Assembly (NCBI RefSeq): GCF_008520265.1
Contig: NZ_VIQM01000097.1
Span: forward strand, 78,055-142,054
Length of the DNA stretch: 64,000 bases
Source: Sphingobacterium cavernae
Lineage (GTDB): Bacteria > Bacteroidota > Bacteroidia > Sphingobacteriales > Sphingobacteriaceae
Reading direction: 5' to 3'
The stretch's first letter is position 1; every line of letters begins with the position of its first letter. Below are positions 29,851-39,103 of the stretch, piece after piece. The notes beneath the pieces were generated by a model. It worked only from the letters and a program-made list of their open reading frames with translations. It searched no databases and was not told the origin of the DNA. Both the position numbers and the translations under genes were made by a program.

Positions 29851-30483
29851 TTAAGACTGCTTATTTATTCTTTCCTTCCATTTATCACCTTCCTTCTTTA
29901 AGTCATAGCCTTCTTTAGACAAGTAGTTATTGATTCTTCCTTTATATTTTCCAAATGCAGCATGTCTTTCTTTAGAATCCGAAGCTATCACCGCTAGATC
30001 TCTAGCTTCAAGCAACATATTTTTAATCATTTTTTTTTCTTCTGCTTTTAGCTGTGGGATCATGTCAAGGTATGCATTATATGTACGGTTTAATAATCCA
30101 TATGTCACCCCATCGACCAAAGCCTCTACCTGTTGATTATTAGCATGTTCTGAAATATTTTTAAGGAATCTTGAATAAATTCGTTTAGCCTGTGAATCGC
30201 TTTCCATTTTTATTTTATCGATTTCAAGTTGTTTAGCGTTTGGTTCTGACTTTAGTGCTGCTAATTTCTTTTCGTACTTCTCTGCATTGGTATTTATTTT
30301 ATCGTAGAAATTAACCAACTCATTCAACAGAATATCACTTGATGTTAGATGTTGTAATTCAGCAGATTGGATAATCTTTTGCGACCTTGATGTAATAGTT
30401 TCTAAGTATTTTTCTCTATCACTTTGTGAAAAAACAGCAATAGACCACAATAAAATGTTTAATGTTAAAAAGATTCGTATCAT
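29851..30483 (-). CDS. DUF3826-type secreted helical protein
   Basis: The 210-residue protein has a signal peptide (LLWSIAVFSQ) and then an almost wholly alpha-helical, lysine/glutamate-rich body (KIIQSAELQHLTSSDILLNE, YGLLNRTYNAYLDMIPQLKA). It matches the DUF3826 pattern as I remember it; members sit in plant-polysaccharide PULs and have no published catalytic role that I know of. It is the first gene of the 30-kb minus-strand run, 45 bp before the DUF5123-type gene, so its upstream region should hold the PUL promoter. Confidence 0.7.
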   Translation of the reverse strand: MIRIFLTLNILLWSIAVFSQSDREKYLETITSRSQKIIQSAELQHLTSSDILLNELVNFYDKINTNAEKYEKKLAALKSEPNAKQLEIDKIKMESDSQAKRIYSRFLKNISEHANNQQVEALVDGVTYGLLNRTYNAYLDMIPQLKAEEKKMIKNMLLEARDLAVIASDSKERHAAFGKYKGRINNYLSKEGYDLKKEGDKWKERINKQS

Positions 30484-30894
30484 AATATTAGTATTAAAAT
30501 GTGATCATCAATGATTTGCTATAGCATTAAACAATGCCTCTTGAATTTGTAAATACTTAAAGCAAAACTTGTGATGAATTATATTTATAATCGGTAATAT
30601 CAAATTACGGAATTCAAGTAGCGGGATTTCTATTATAACTTAGCAAATTATTATACTATCTTGATATGAATGCATATTAACGCTATGATATTTGTGAAAT
30701 ATCCTATATATAACACTATTTACTTTATATTGAATATTATAGTTAGATTATAAACTTGTTCTTAAATAATAATACCACAACGAAGCCAACTCAATTTTAT
30801 TAATCAAGTAAATTTTAATTTAATTATTAAAATTCATTCATAACATTATAATGAAAAATTTGTATTTTTAAGAACCAAACTTAATTAACCAAGA
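30484..30894. other. Divergent intergenic region between the PUL and the outer-membrane barrel gene
   Basis: This 411-bp AT-rich region must hold the start signals of the PUL (leftward) and of the gene at 30895 (rightward). An A/T-only inverted repeat, AATTTTAAT at 30811-30819 and ATTAAAATT at 30826-30834, stands 60 bp before the rightward gene. A near -7 box TATTTTTA lies about 30 bp before it. I see no regulator gene and no convincing promoter for the PUL. Confidence 0.4.
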
Positions 30895-31611
30895 ATGATG
30901 AAGAAAAAAACAATTTTAATTTCTTGTCAAATTCTACTATCTGGATATTTGATAGCGCAGACTGATTATGATTCAGTAAATAAGGGATTCCAATCAAATA
31001 AGCTTTCTATACAATTACAAGCGGGATCAAATGGCATGGGTGCGGGTTTTCGTTATCAATTCCTAGATAAGTTTGCTGTGCGGTTTAATGCAACATATTT
31101 TGGCACAACAATAAATCAACCTTTTAATCGGAATTCAGAAAATGCCGGCTTACTTCGTGATTTGAAAAGTGACATACAATATCTAAAAGGAAGTGTTAGC
31201 CAAATTGGTATGTTGGGCGAATTTAATATATTCTCTACATTGCGACTAGTAGCAGGAGGAGCTTATATAAACAATACAGAGTTTAGTGGATTTCTTAAAC
31301 CTTCAAAAGGGATTGATTTTGATAATTTAAACATTTCTCCTGATCAAATTGGAAATCTTACTGCAAATATAAGTTTTAATGGTGTTGCGCCTTACTTTGG
31401 ATTAGGTATTGGTAAAAGCACACCTTCCAAACGTTTTGGTGTAAATGTTGATCTTGGCACATACTACATGCAGCAACCTAAAGTCCAAATAGATGCCACT
31501 AAATTATTAGCAGCTAATAAAGAAAATGAATCACTTCTAGAAAATAATCTTTCGGATTATCGTTGGCTACCTACGATACAACTAAATCTAAATTTCAAAT
31601 TGGGTAAATAA
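30895..31611 (+). CDS. Outer-membrane beta-barrel protein, family not identified
   Basis: The 238-residue protein starts at tandem ATGs (30895/30898) and has a signal peptide (SGYLIAQTDYDSV). The mature part has alternating strands rich in Gly and aromatics (QAGSNGMGAGFRYQF, GVAPYFGLGIGKSTPSKRFG, VNVDLGTYYM) and ends LNLNFKLGK, a beta-barrel type C-terminus. It resembles small Bacteroidota outer-membrane barrels with no assigned function. The next gene follows after 12 bp and encodes a large lipoprotein, so the two are probably made together. Confidence 0.7.
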   Translation: MMKKKTILISCQILLSGYLIAQTDYDSVNKGFQSNKLSIQLQAGSNGMGAGFRYQFLDKFAVRFNATYFGTTINQPFNRNSENAGLLRDLKSDIQYLKGSVSQIGMLGEFNIFSTLRLVAGGAYINNTEFSGFLKPSKGIDFDNLNISPDQIGNLTANISFNGVAPYFGLGIGKSTPSKRFGVNVDLGTYYMQQPKVQIDATKLLAANKENESLLENNLSDYRWLPTIQLNLNFKLGK

Positions 31612-31623
31612 AAATATAAAATA

Positions 31624-33276
31624 ATGAAATCTATATACAAACTAATAATAAACAGCTTCGCACTAATTATGTGCACATTCTTTTACACATGTAAAGATCC
31701 ATTTAAAGGGATTGATATTATTGCAGACGCTAATGTATACAACAATGCTCCAGTTAATATATTATTTCTGAATGCTAATGAAAATAATTTACAACCAATA
31801 GGTGACTTTCCCGTCGTGGTTTCGGGCCCAGATGCGGACAAAGTAATAAATGAAGTCGGCAAGAAAGATTTCAAAGTAGTAGGTGGAATATTAACTTTAG
31901 GATTGCAAGAAGGCATTAAACCATCGCAAAGCAATAAAATTCAATTTCACATAAATGCACAAATTGAGGGCTATGTTCCGCTTTCACAGACAATAGTGTT
32001 GGATAGTGATTCAGCTTCTCAATATGTTATTAAGATGTCGCAATACTCAAGTTTACCAGAAGGAACTTCTGCCGTGGTTGCTAACAGTACTACTTTATCA
32101 GGCAACACAAACGCAAATGCAAAAAATTTTACATTAGACTCAAAAATTAACAAACCAGAAAAAGCGAACATTTTATTACAAGCTGGGACACAATTTTTAG
32201 CTGAAAATGGAGCTGTATTGAATGGTAATTCTCTTACCAGTAATATAGTTCATTACAGCACGGGAACAGAAGCTTCCTTAGACGCTTTTCCAGGAGGATT
32301 CATGCCGCAAAATATTCAAGACGAAAATGGCAATACGTTAGGTGCTGGATCATTCGTCACTGCAGGATTTTTATCCATTGATATGAAAGTAGGGAATCAA
32401 AAAGTAAAAAAATTTTCAAAACCTTTGAAAGTTGAAATGGAGGTTAATAGTGCTATAATTAACCCCTCTACGGGTTCTGCTCTTAAAGTTGGAGACGAAA
32501 TACCTGTATGGAGTATGGATGAAGAGACAGGAATTTGGAAAAAGGAATCGACAGCTAAGATCGTAAATGAATCTGGTAAATTAAAAGTTCATTTTGACAT
32601 CAATCACTTATCCTACTGGAATTTGGATTTTTATGGCCCAATATGTACCAGAAATTCAACTATTACAATAAACGCAAATGCTGTTGCTGCCAATAAATAT
32701 TACACGCTCAAGCTCGTTACGCCAAATGGCCAACCTTTAACAAATTATGCGACGTCATCACGTTATATAAACCAAGGAAATAACACGATAACATTATATA
32801 ATATGCCAAATCTATTGGCTAAATTATTAATTTATGATTATTATAGCGGAGAGAAAGTTGCTGAGTCAACGATATTCAATCCGTGTTCTGGACAAGGGAT
32901 GACAATTGCACTAAATCCAGCTCCTAAGGATATAGTGTTAGTAAATGTAAATATAGCAGGGCGATGCGCTTCAAAAAATTACGAAGTGAGACCATATGTT
33001 CCGATATACGTGTATACTGTTAATGCTAATGGACAAAAGCAATATTCTTTTTACACCTATATTAATGCAGGAATAGGTTCCTTTTACTTAGAAAATAATG
33101 TCAAATATCATGTTGAAACATATTTTGATGGCAAAGTAAATTCTGCTGAGTTTGTTTTCAATAAAAATGCAATTGATATACCAACCAAATCAGGACTATC
33201 AGGTACATTTACTTACAATCAAGCATCAAATTCTTCTAATTTGAAAGCTATATATAGCATACCAAATTGTAAATAA
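31624..33276 (+). CDS. Large lipoprotein with beta-sandwich modules, unknown function
   Basis: The 550-residue lipoprotein has Cys23 (CTFFYTCKDP). I do not recognise a named family. Residues 30-140 look like a beta-sandwich (PVNILFLNANENNLQPIGDF). A stretch near 255-325 (KPLKVEMEVNSAIINPSTG, then GDEIPVWSMDEETGIWKKES) and HLSYWNLDFYGPIC recalls ZU5/CILP-like modules. The last 220 residues contain two or three carboxypeptidase-regulatory-like repeats starting TITINANAVAANKYYTLKL and VLVNVNIAGRCASKNYEVRP, each with one cysteine. It is translated just after the barrel gene; a barrel/lipoprotein surface complex is a reasonable inference. A strong terminator follows. Confidence 0.65.
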   Translation: MKSIYKLIINSFALIMCTFFYTCKDPFKGIDIIADANVYNNAPVNILFLNANENNLQPIGDFPVVVSGPDADKVINEVGKKDFKVVGGILTLGLQEGIKPSQSNKIQFHINAQIEGYVPLSQTIVLDSDSASQYVIKMSQYSSLPEGTSAVVANSTTLSGNTNANAKNFTLDSKINKPEKANILLQAGTQFLAENGAVLNGNSLTSNIVHYSTGTEASLDAFPGGFMPQNIQDENGNTLGAGSFVTAGFLSIDMKVGNQKVKKFSKPLKVEMEVNSAIINPSTGSALKVGDEIPVWSMDEETGIWKKESTAKIVNESGKLKVHFDINHLSYWNLDFYGPICTRNSTITINANAVAANKYYTLKLVTPNGQPLTNYATSSRYINQGNNTITLYNMPNLLAKLLIYDYYSGEKVAESTIFNPCSGQGMTIALNPAPKDIVLVNVNIAGRCASKNYEVRPYVPIYVYTVNANGQKQYSFYTYINAGIGSFYLENNVKYHVETYFDGKVNSAEFVFNKNAIDIPTKSGLSGTFTYNQASNSSNLKAIYSIPNCK

Positions 33277-33295
33277 TTTTTCAATACCACTCTAA

Positions 33296-33330
33296 TAAAC
33301 AAGGCTTAAATAAAATTTAAGCCTTGTTTA
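33296..33330. terminator. Bidirectional rho-independent terminator
   Basis: A perfect 16-bp stem (33296-33311 with 33315-33330) encloses a 3-nt AAA loop. The core is AACAAGGCTTAAA, flanked by A and T tracts on both sides. It lies between the convergent lipoprotein gene and the broken kinase gene and should stop transcription both ways. Confidence 0.9.
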
Positions 33331-34854
33331 TTTTGTTTATAATTTTCATTCCATATTAATCGCAAAGGATTGAATAGTATTACTATTCTTCTATTTTTCT
33401 AGGAATACAACTGATATAAATCATTGTGCCTTGCCCCTTTTCAGACTCTATTGTGATGGATCCATTAAGACTCTGTACTCTAGAATACAAACTGCGCATA
33501 CCAAGTCCATTTTTATTTTTTGCATCTTCCACATTCATACCCTCGCCATCATCTTCAATTGAAATAACAACCATACCACTAGCAAAATTAGTTTGAACCT
33601 GTAATAAAACATTTTCAGCATTAGCATGCTTCACAATGTTGTGTAATACTTCTTGAATAATCCTATACAACGTGATTTCATCCTGCACATTAATATTCAC
33701 TGGAACACTAATAATTTGAAGATATATTTTAAAATTATCCGTTTGTATTTTTTTACAATATTGCTTTATAGCCTCCAATAATCCAAACTTTTCTACTATG
33801 AGCGGAGTGAGATTATAAAAGATTCTATTTAATTCTTGCTTGGTTTCATCAATATATTCTAATATCCGATCTGTATGCTCAATATGAGAAGGATTTAAAT
33901 TTGATGTCTCTTGAAAATTAAATAAAGCTATTTTAATTGAGGACAAAAGCCCACCTATACTATCATGTAGATCTGTTGCAATGCGGTTTCTTTCTCGGTC
34001 TTCGACATGCTTCAATAAAGTCATCTCATCTATTAAATGACTATTTTTTTCTTCTTCTAATTTAGCTTCTAAAAGTTCATACTCCTTTTTTGCAAGCATT
34101 TTATTTCTTTTCTGTGCTTTGAGCATTAAGAATAAAATCAACAAAAGCAAGAACAAAGAAATGGCTAATCCACCAATAAAAGTGCCATTTCGCTGTTGCT
34201 TGATTTCAGCTTTTTCATTGCTTATTTTCAAACGTTCTATTTCAGCAATTTTCTCGTTAAATTTCATGTTGTAGCTCAGTTCTTCAGCGTACAATTGTTG
34301 GTTCTTAACCTTTTGTTCGTTCATATATTTAAGCAATACATCATAAGTCAAGAATGCTTTATCAAATTGTCCATCCGCTTTGTAAGCATCAATCAAACTT
34401 AGCAACACATAATAGCGATAATGAGAAAACTCTTCGTTATTATTAGAAAGCACATCATTATATTTCGTTATCGCGGCAGAGAATTGCTTTTGTAATACCA
34501 ATGTACGCGCTTGCATAAATTGATTATACAATATTTCTGAGGTATCCTTATTAGAAAGTGCAATTTCGTAAGCCTCATCTAATAATTCTGATGCCTTGCT
34601 ATAATCTCCAACATAGGCCTCACTAAGACCTAATAAATTTTTTATTCTTGCATTGAAAATAGCAGGAAGCTCCCTTCTTTTTATGCCATTTGAAATTTTA
34701 ATATATTTTCGAACACTGTCAATCTGGTTTTTCTTTAAAAAAACAGAAGCAATAAAATCTCAGTTACTCCAGCAAAGCTTGGGTGATACAAGAAGTCTTC
34801 TTCTATAAAAATACCTTTGTACAAATGCTCTAGTGATTTATCAAGCTCATTAAA

Positions 34855-36252
34855 CCCAGATTACGCAGTAGATATTTTCATTTGAAGATCTATCGGGTAA
34901 TCCCAAAGTCCCCGGAACCATTTTCTACTTTTTTTTGTTAGTGCAATTTTGAGCTTGAGTGTATCACCTACCTTTTCAAAGTAAGCACCAATTGCAAAAG
35001 TTCTATAACGTAGTGTTGATAATGTTTTTTGCGTTTTTTCCTGCGAGACGAATATTCTGAATATCGACATTAGATTATAGGCTATCATGGAGAATATTAA
35101 TGCAGCTTCTGTTGCATAAAATCCTTTCAGGTTAAAGCTCTCTGCTCCAAAATCAGCCTTCAATTCTTTGATTCTGTTCTCCGCATCACCACGTTGGCGA
35201 TACATCCGCCATACATCAGTTGCAGCAAATTCATTATTGGTAAAGTATGCAGAATAGCGGTAATTTCTGTGGATTTCATCGTCGGGAAATAAACTTAAGG
35301 TTCTGCCCGTTGCATTGGGTCTATTGGCTATCTTCTGTCTGACGATTACTAGTCTGCGTTGCTTGTCCCAGGTTTCCCCCTGATAGTGCTTGTCGCAGAT
35401 TTCAATTCCCTCATCCACCATCAACCAGGTGTCTTGCTTGTTGATTAAATGCTGTACAGGGTGGGTAAACTTTGCAGCAACAATATATTTCAGCGCTTTG
35501 TGTTCCAAATGTTCAAAAATATCTTTTTGACAAAAGCCACTGTCTAATCGAACCATACCCACTTTTTTAGTACCAAAAACCGATAAAGTTTCTTCTAAAA
35601 AGCCAATGAAATTATTCGCTGAACTAGTGTTTCCGCTTCTGAGCCAAAAGTTAGCAACCATTTTTACCTCATTTACGAAAGCTATAATGGGATGGTGACT
35701 GTTTCTTCCTTTTTTCTTGGGATTATACCCTTTCTTGGCTCTATCTTGTGCGCCATAGCGGGTAACAACTGAGGAATCAATGTCCATAGTGAAATAGTTG
35801 ATGTTAATATTTTGAAAAAACCAACTAAAAAAATGATGACCTACCTCTTGATTCGTCTTTTGTGTGAACTTGCCGAAATAACGTTTATACGCATCTTGAC
35901 CGGGTGTTTTTTTCCAATCGAAAATTTGACCAAGAGCCCTGTCTGAACGTGTAATCTCCGTATGCAGAAAACGATTTGCTCCACACCAAATACTTGTAAT
36001 AAAGGACTCCAGAAGAACTCCCTTTTTGTAGGAATTATTGGATTGGGATACAGGTAAAGAAGTACAGTTTTCTATCTCCTCCCGAAAGCCAATTTTGTCT
36101 AACATTTGCTTCAAAAAAACCATTCCGCCCCAGGGTGTAATCTCTTGATTAGTAAATGATAACTCGAATTTCATAGCGCATTTTTTTCTACTGCTACGCA
36201 GTTGGATTTTAAATCTCTAAATTAACTATTTTTTTCTATTGCGTAATCTGGG
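34855..36252 (-). mobile_element. IS1380-family insertion sequence, complete
   Basis: The 1398-bp element has 18-bp terminal inverted repeats with one mismatch: CCCAGATTACGCAGTAGA at 34855-34872 and its complement at 36235-36252. It is flanked by the 5-bp direct repeat TTAAA (34850-34854 and 36253-36257), a target-site duplication. Removing the element and one TTAAA joins the TPR coding sequence of the broken kinase. The left repeat contains the transposase stop codon. Both ends and the transposase are intact, so the copy is probably recent and possibly active. Confidence 0.93.
34861..36174 (-). CDS. IS1380-family DDE transposase
   Basis: The 437-residue protein has the IS1380-type opening FTNQEITPWGGMVFLKQML and the DDE catalytic set: MDIDSSVV (first Asp), VRLDSGFC (second Asp) and the glutamate in RQRGDAENRIKELK. 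YNPKKKGRNSHHPI after the first Asp is characteristic of this family. It is full length, starts 60 bp inside the right inverted repeat and ends inside the left one. It transcribes in the same direction as the kinase it interrupts. Confidence 0.95.
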   Translation of the reverse strand: MKFELSFTNQEITPWGGMVFLKQMLDKIGFREEIENCTSLPVSQSNNSYKKGVLLESFITSIWCGANRFLHTEITRSDRALGQIFDWKKTPGQDAYKRYFGKFTQKTNQEVGHHFFSWFFQNININYFTMDIDSSVVTRYGAQDRAKKGYNPKKKGRNSHHPIIAFVNEVKMVANFWLRSGNTSSANNFIGFLEETLSVFGTKKVGMVRLDSGFCQKDIFEHLEHKALKYIVAAKFTHPVQHLINKQDTWLMVDEGIEICDKHYQGETWDKQRRLVIVRQKIANRPNATGRTLSLFPDDEIHRNYRYSAYFTNNEFAATDVWRMYRQRGDAENRIKELKADFGAESFNLKGFYATEAALIFSMIAYNLMSIFRIFVSQEKTQKTLSTLRYRTFAIGAYFEKVGDTLKLKIALTKKSRKWFRGLWDYPIDLQMKISTA

Positions 36253-36912
36253 TTAAATTCATAATAAAAAGTTCCAAGTTTGTGATTGTAATTTCTTATT
36301 ATCTGGGGGTTTTTTTGTCTTAAGAATAATAGGCTGAATATCCGCAAACACTTTTAACCTAGTGTGATTATGACCAATAATAGCATAAGCATTTGCTAAG
36401 TTAGAATTTAACAAGGCTAACTTTTCTAAAATCTCTGGATTTTCATTATTTCCAATATAATTGATTCCCTGTTTCGCGATCTCAATACATCTATCTACAT
36501 CGGATACCAGAAAACAAATTGCATATGTATTTAAGGTGTTTGCGTAGAATAAGGTGTCATTGGTATAAGTTGGATTATTTAGGATATTCTTTTCTATATA
36601 ATCTATGACAAAAGGCTTATTGTTTGCATAGTTTCTATTTAATAAATCCGTGATGTTATTACGCAATAAAATATAATCCTTCTCCTTCTTTATTACATTT
36701 TGTATAGAATCATTGAAACGTAACAATTCCTCCGATGGAGAATTACCAAAGCAATTAAAAATAAATAATTAAAAAACGTTATAAAAATCGTTTTCTAAAA
36801 TTCATAGGCGGGTAGGCTAATAAGAATTATGCCTAAATATAACACTTTTATCATTTACATAAATTATTACTTATAAATAATATTTCAAATTATTAATTCA
36901 TTTTACATAAAA

Positions 36913-36943
36913 AAGGAGTTTACTATTTAAAATAGAACTCCTT
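36913..36943 (-). terminator. Rho-independent terminator of the exporter operon
   Basis: AAGGAGTT (36913-36920) pairs with AACTCCTT (36936-36943), and CTATTT pairs with AAATAG inside, with a 2-nt bulge. On the minus strand the hairpin is followed by a T-run (36907-36914 complement). It lies 25 bp after the stop of the permease gene. Confidence 0.85.
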
Positions 36944-36967
36944 AGGATAAAATGCATATTACAATTT

Positions 36968-38131
36968 CTAATTACTAATTTCTTTCTTCATTTTATGAAT
37001 TTTATACTGTAACAGCAAAATTGAGAGCAGAGAAGTCACTAAAGTTATACTAGCTAATCCTAAAATTGAATCTAAAATTAAATCAGTACTTCCTTTTTCT
37101 ATCACAAGTGTTCTGAATATTTGCAGATAATGTGTCAACGGAATACAATTTGCAATACTGACAACCCAAGCTGGCATTTGGCTTAACGGCCATGTAAATC
37201 CACTCAAAATAAACGATGGTGTAGCAATAACCATCAAAATTTCTGTAGCTTTTAGCTGTGTTGGGATAGCAATACTTACGAGTGTACCCAGAAAACTTAC
37301 CGATAAGAGAAATAAAATGGTACTTCCCCAAAACGCAAAACCTTCAATCTCGATTGGCATGCGATACAAAATTGAAAAACCATAATATAAACCATAGATA
37401 AAAATAGACATCAATAAATAAGGTGTTATTTTTACCAATAGTAATTCAAATACATTCGTCGTTCTTGAAACTAAATCTTTGAATGTGCCATTTTCAAATT
37501 CTGAAGCAAAGCTCAATGCCAAACCTAACATCATAACCTGTTGAAATACCGTCAACAATACACCTGGCAACATAAAATAAAGATAATTCCCCGAACGAAA
37601 ATTTTGTTTTATTATCGTGGTTTTAAATGGTTCGTACTGCTGTGCAGCTGCATAAGCAGGCACACCTTTTTTCTCCAAAGATTTAACCTGAATCCCCGCT
37701 TTCAATGTTCCAGCACATATATTTGCTGCCATCATCGCATAATTAGATGTCACTGTATTCGAAGTATTAACGAATAATGTCAATTCTGTCGGTCGATTGT
37801 AATTGATATTCGAAGAGAAATTCTTTGGAATAGTCACCACTACAGTAGCCTCTTTTCGTAATGCCTCTTCACGAGAATTGAAATTATCAGGCAACACGGA
37901 AGCTACATAGATCACTTCATTTTCATTGAACATATCAATTAATTGTCTCGAGAGTGGAGACTGATCTTCGTCGACAACAATAATCGGAATATCAGTGACT
38001 GTACCTTTCTTATATACGGAACCAACCAAAATCCCGTACATTATTGGCGCACCCAAAAAGAGGACCATCAAGACTTTATTCTGAAAGAATAATTGAAATT
38101 CTCGTTTTATTAAACTTACAAAGTTCTTCAT
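36968..38131 (-). CDS. ABC-2 type transport permease
   Basis: The 387-residue protein has one N-terminal helix (VLMVLFLGAPIMYGILVGSVY), a ~150-residue periplasmic domain (IPIIVVDEDQSPLSRQLIDM), then five C-terminal helices including FILSGFTWPLSQMPAWV, the standard ABC-2 membrane-3 layout (YhhJ/YbhR type). It is the last gene of an operon with TolC and HlyD genes (7 bp after the adaptor) and is followed by a terminator. No ATP-binding subunit or second permease gene is present in this operon, so the ATPase must come from elsewhere or the system has been cut down. Confidence 0.9.
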   Translation of the reverse strand: MKNFVSLIKREFQLFFQNKVLMVLFLGAPIMYGILVGSVYKKGTVTDIPIIVVDEDQSPLSRQLIDMFNENEVIYVASVLPDNFNSREEALRKEATVVVTIPKNFSSNINYNRPTELTLFVNTSNTVTSNYAMMAANICAGTLKAGIQVKSLEKKGVPAYAAAQQYEPFKTTIIKQNFRSGNYLYFMLPGVLLTVFQQVMMLGLALSFASEFENGTFKDLVSRTTNVFELLLVKITPYLLMSIFIYGLYYGFSILYRMPIEIEGFAFWGSTILFLLSVSFLGTLVSIAIPTQLKATEILMVIATPSFILSGFTWPLSQMPAWVVSIANCIPLTHYLQIFRTLVIEKGSTDLILDSILGLASITLVTSLLSILLLQYKIHKMKKEISN

Positions 38132-38138
38132 ATTAACC

Positions 38139-39101
38139 TTATTTAGAAGCCTCGATAATGAATGTTGCTTTAGTCAGCAAATCTTTACTTTCTTCTGCGT
38201 TAGTAGGTTTCAAACGAATTTCAAACATCGCTTCCTGTTGTTCAAAATCTGGATATGCCGTACTGATATTGGCATAGGATGTCAATGTTTTAATTGTTTC
38301 TACACGCGCCTCTATTTCTTTATTTTCCAAATAGGGAATACGCAATAGCTTAATTGCTCCTTTTTGGAAATCTTTGACTTTACTCTCTGGAATAGTAACA
38401 CGGAAGTACGTGCCATCCGTGATATAACCTGAAGCTAAACTATAGCCCGCCATAGCCAACTCCCCTACTTTGAGGTTGATAGTCTCTATAGTCATATCCT
38501 GAGGCGCAATAATATATCGTTCTTGTGCAGCTACATTAACCTCCGAAACTGCACCTAAAGCACGTTCTTTTTGTCCCAATGCCATTTGTTGTTGTTCGAT
38601 ACGTGCCCCATGGTCTACATCAGCTATCTCCGCTTGCGCCGCCAAATATTGATTTTTAGCACCTTGATATTTCGCGTATATTTCATCGTATTTTTGTTGA
38701 GAAACTAATGAATCTTGCAACAAATTACGCATACGGTTCAATGACTTTTCCGCAAAATCGTATTGTTCTTTTAATCCATCTACCTTCGCACGTAACTGCT
38801 TCAACTGACCATCTGTCGCACCTTTTATAGCCATTTGATATTGGGCTTGCGCAGATTCCAATGCGCCTTGTGCTTGTGCTGCTTTGGCGTCTACTTCTGG
38901 CAATTCGAGTATTATTAAGGTATCTCCTTTTTGCACAAATTGACCTTCTTCTACTAGAATCTTTTGGATTTTCCCAGGGATTTTAGTTGTCACAGACAAT
39001 TGTTCTCTTTCTATTTTTCCTTCTAACTTTTTATCTATCTTTTCGGATGAACAACTTTGCATCATCACTAAAAATCCTAGGGTATATATTATTTTTTTCA
39101 T
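38139..39101 (-). CDS. HlyD-family membrane fusion lipoprotein
   Basis: The 320-residue protein has a lipoprotein-like signal (VMMQSCSSEK, Cys17). The lipoyl half IPGKIQKILVEEGQFVQKGD is followed by a long alpha-hairpin coiled coil (about residues 70-180, KAAQAQGALESAQAQYQ) and a beta-barrel domain with YIIAPQDMTIETINLKVGE. Such adaptors join an inner-membrane exporter to TolC. It lies between the TolC and permease genes with 2 and 7 bp spacings. Confidence 0.92.
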   Translation of the reverse strand: MKKIIYTLGFLVMMQSCSSEKIDKKLEGKIEREQLSVTTKIPGKIQKILVEEGQFVQKGDTLIILELPEVDAKAAQAQGALESAQAQYQMAIKGATDGQLKQLRAKVDGLKEQYDFAEKSLNRMRNLLQDSLVSQQKYDEIYAKYQGAKNQYLAAQAEIADVDHGARIEQQQMALGQKERALGAVSEVNVAAQERYIIAPQDMTIETINLKVGELAMAGYSLASGYITDGTYFRVTIPESKVKDFQKGAIKLLRIPYLENKEIEARVETIKTLTSYANISTAYPDFEQQEAMFEIRLKPTNAEESKDLLTKATFIIEASK

Positions 39102-39103
39102 GA

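Larger units (their letters stand above)
33383..36805 (-). pseudogene. Broken TPR sensor histidine kinase (NarL-type HisKA_3), split by an IS
   Basis: The kinase part (33383-34759) is intact: TPR-like helices, one membrane helix (IGGLAISLFLLLLILFLML), a coiled segment, the dimerisation/phospho-acceptor motif RNRIATDLHDSIGG, and a HATPase domain with VLHNIVKHANAENV and IEDDGEGM. Upstream the reading frame stops at a TGA at 34760-34762. The N-terminal TPRs continue in another frame (NELDKSLEHLYKG), then are cut by the IS1380-type element, and resume at 36253 in yet another frame. That part leads into the 36259-36726 segment (frame change near the A7C5 run at about 36310). The signal sequence beginning at the ATG at 36805 (MNFRKRFL) meets a TAA at codon 9 and a further frame change. 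At least four lesions make function very unlikely. No response regulator gene is adjacent. Confidence 0.85.
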
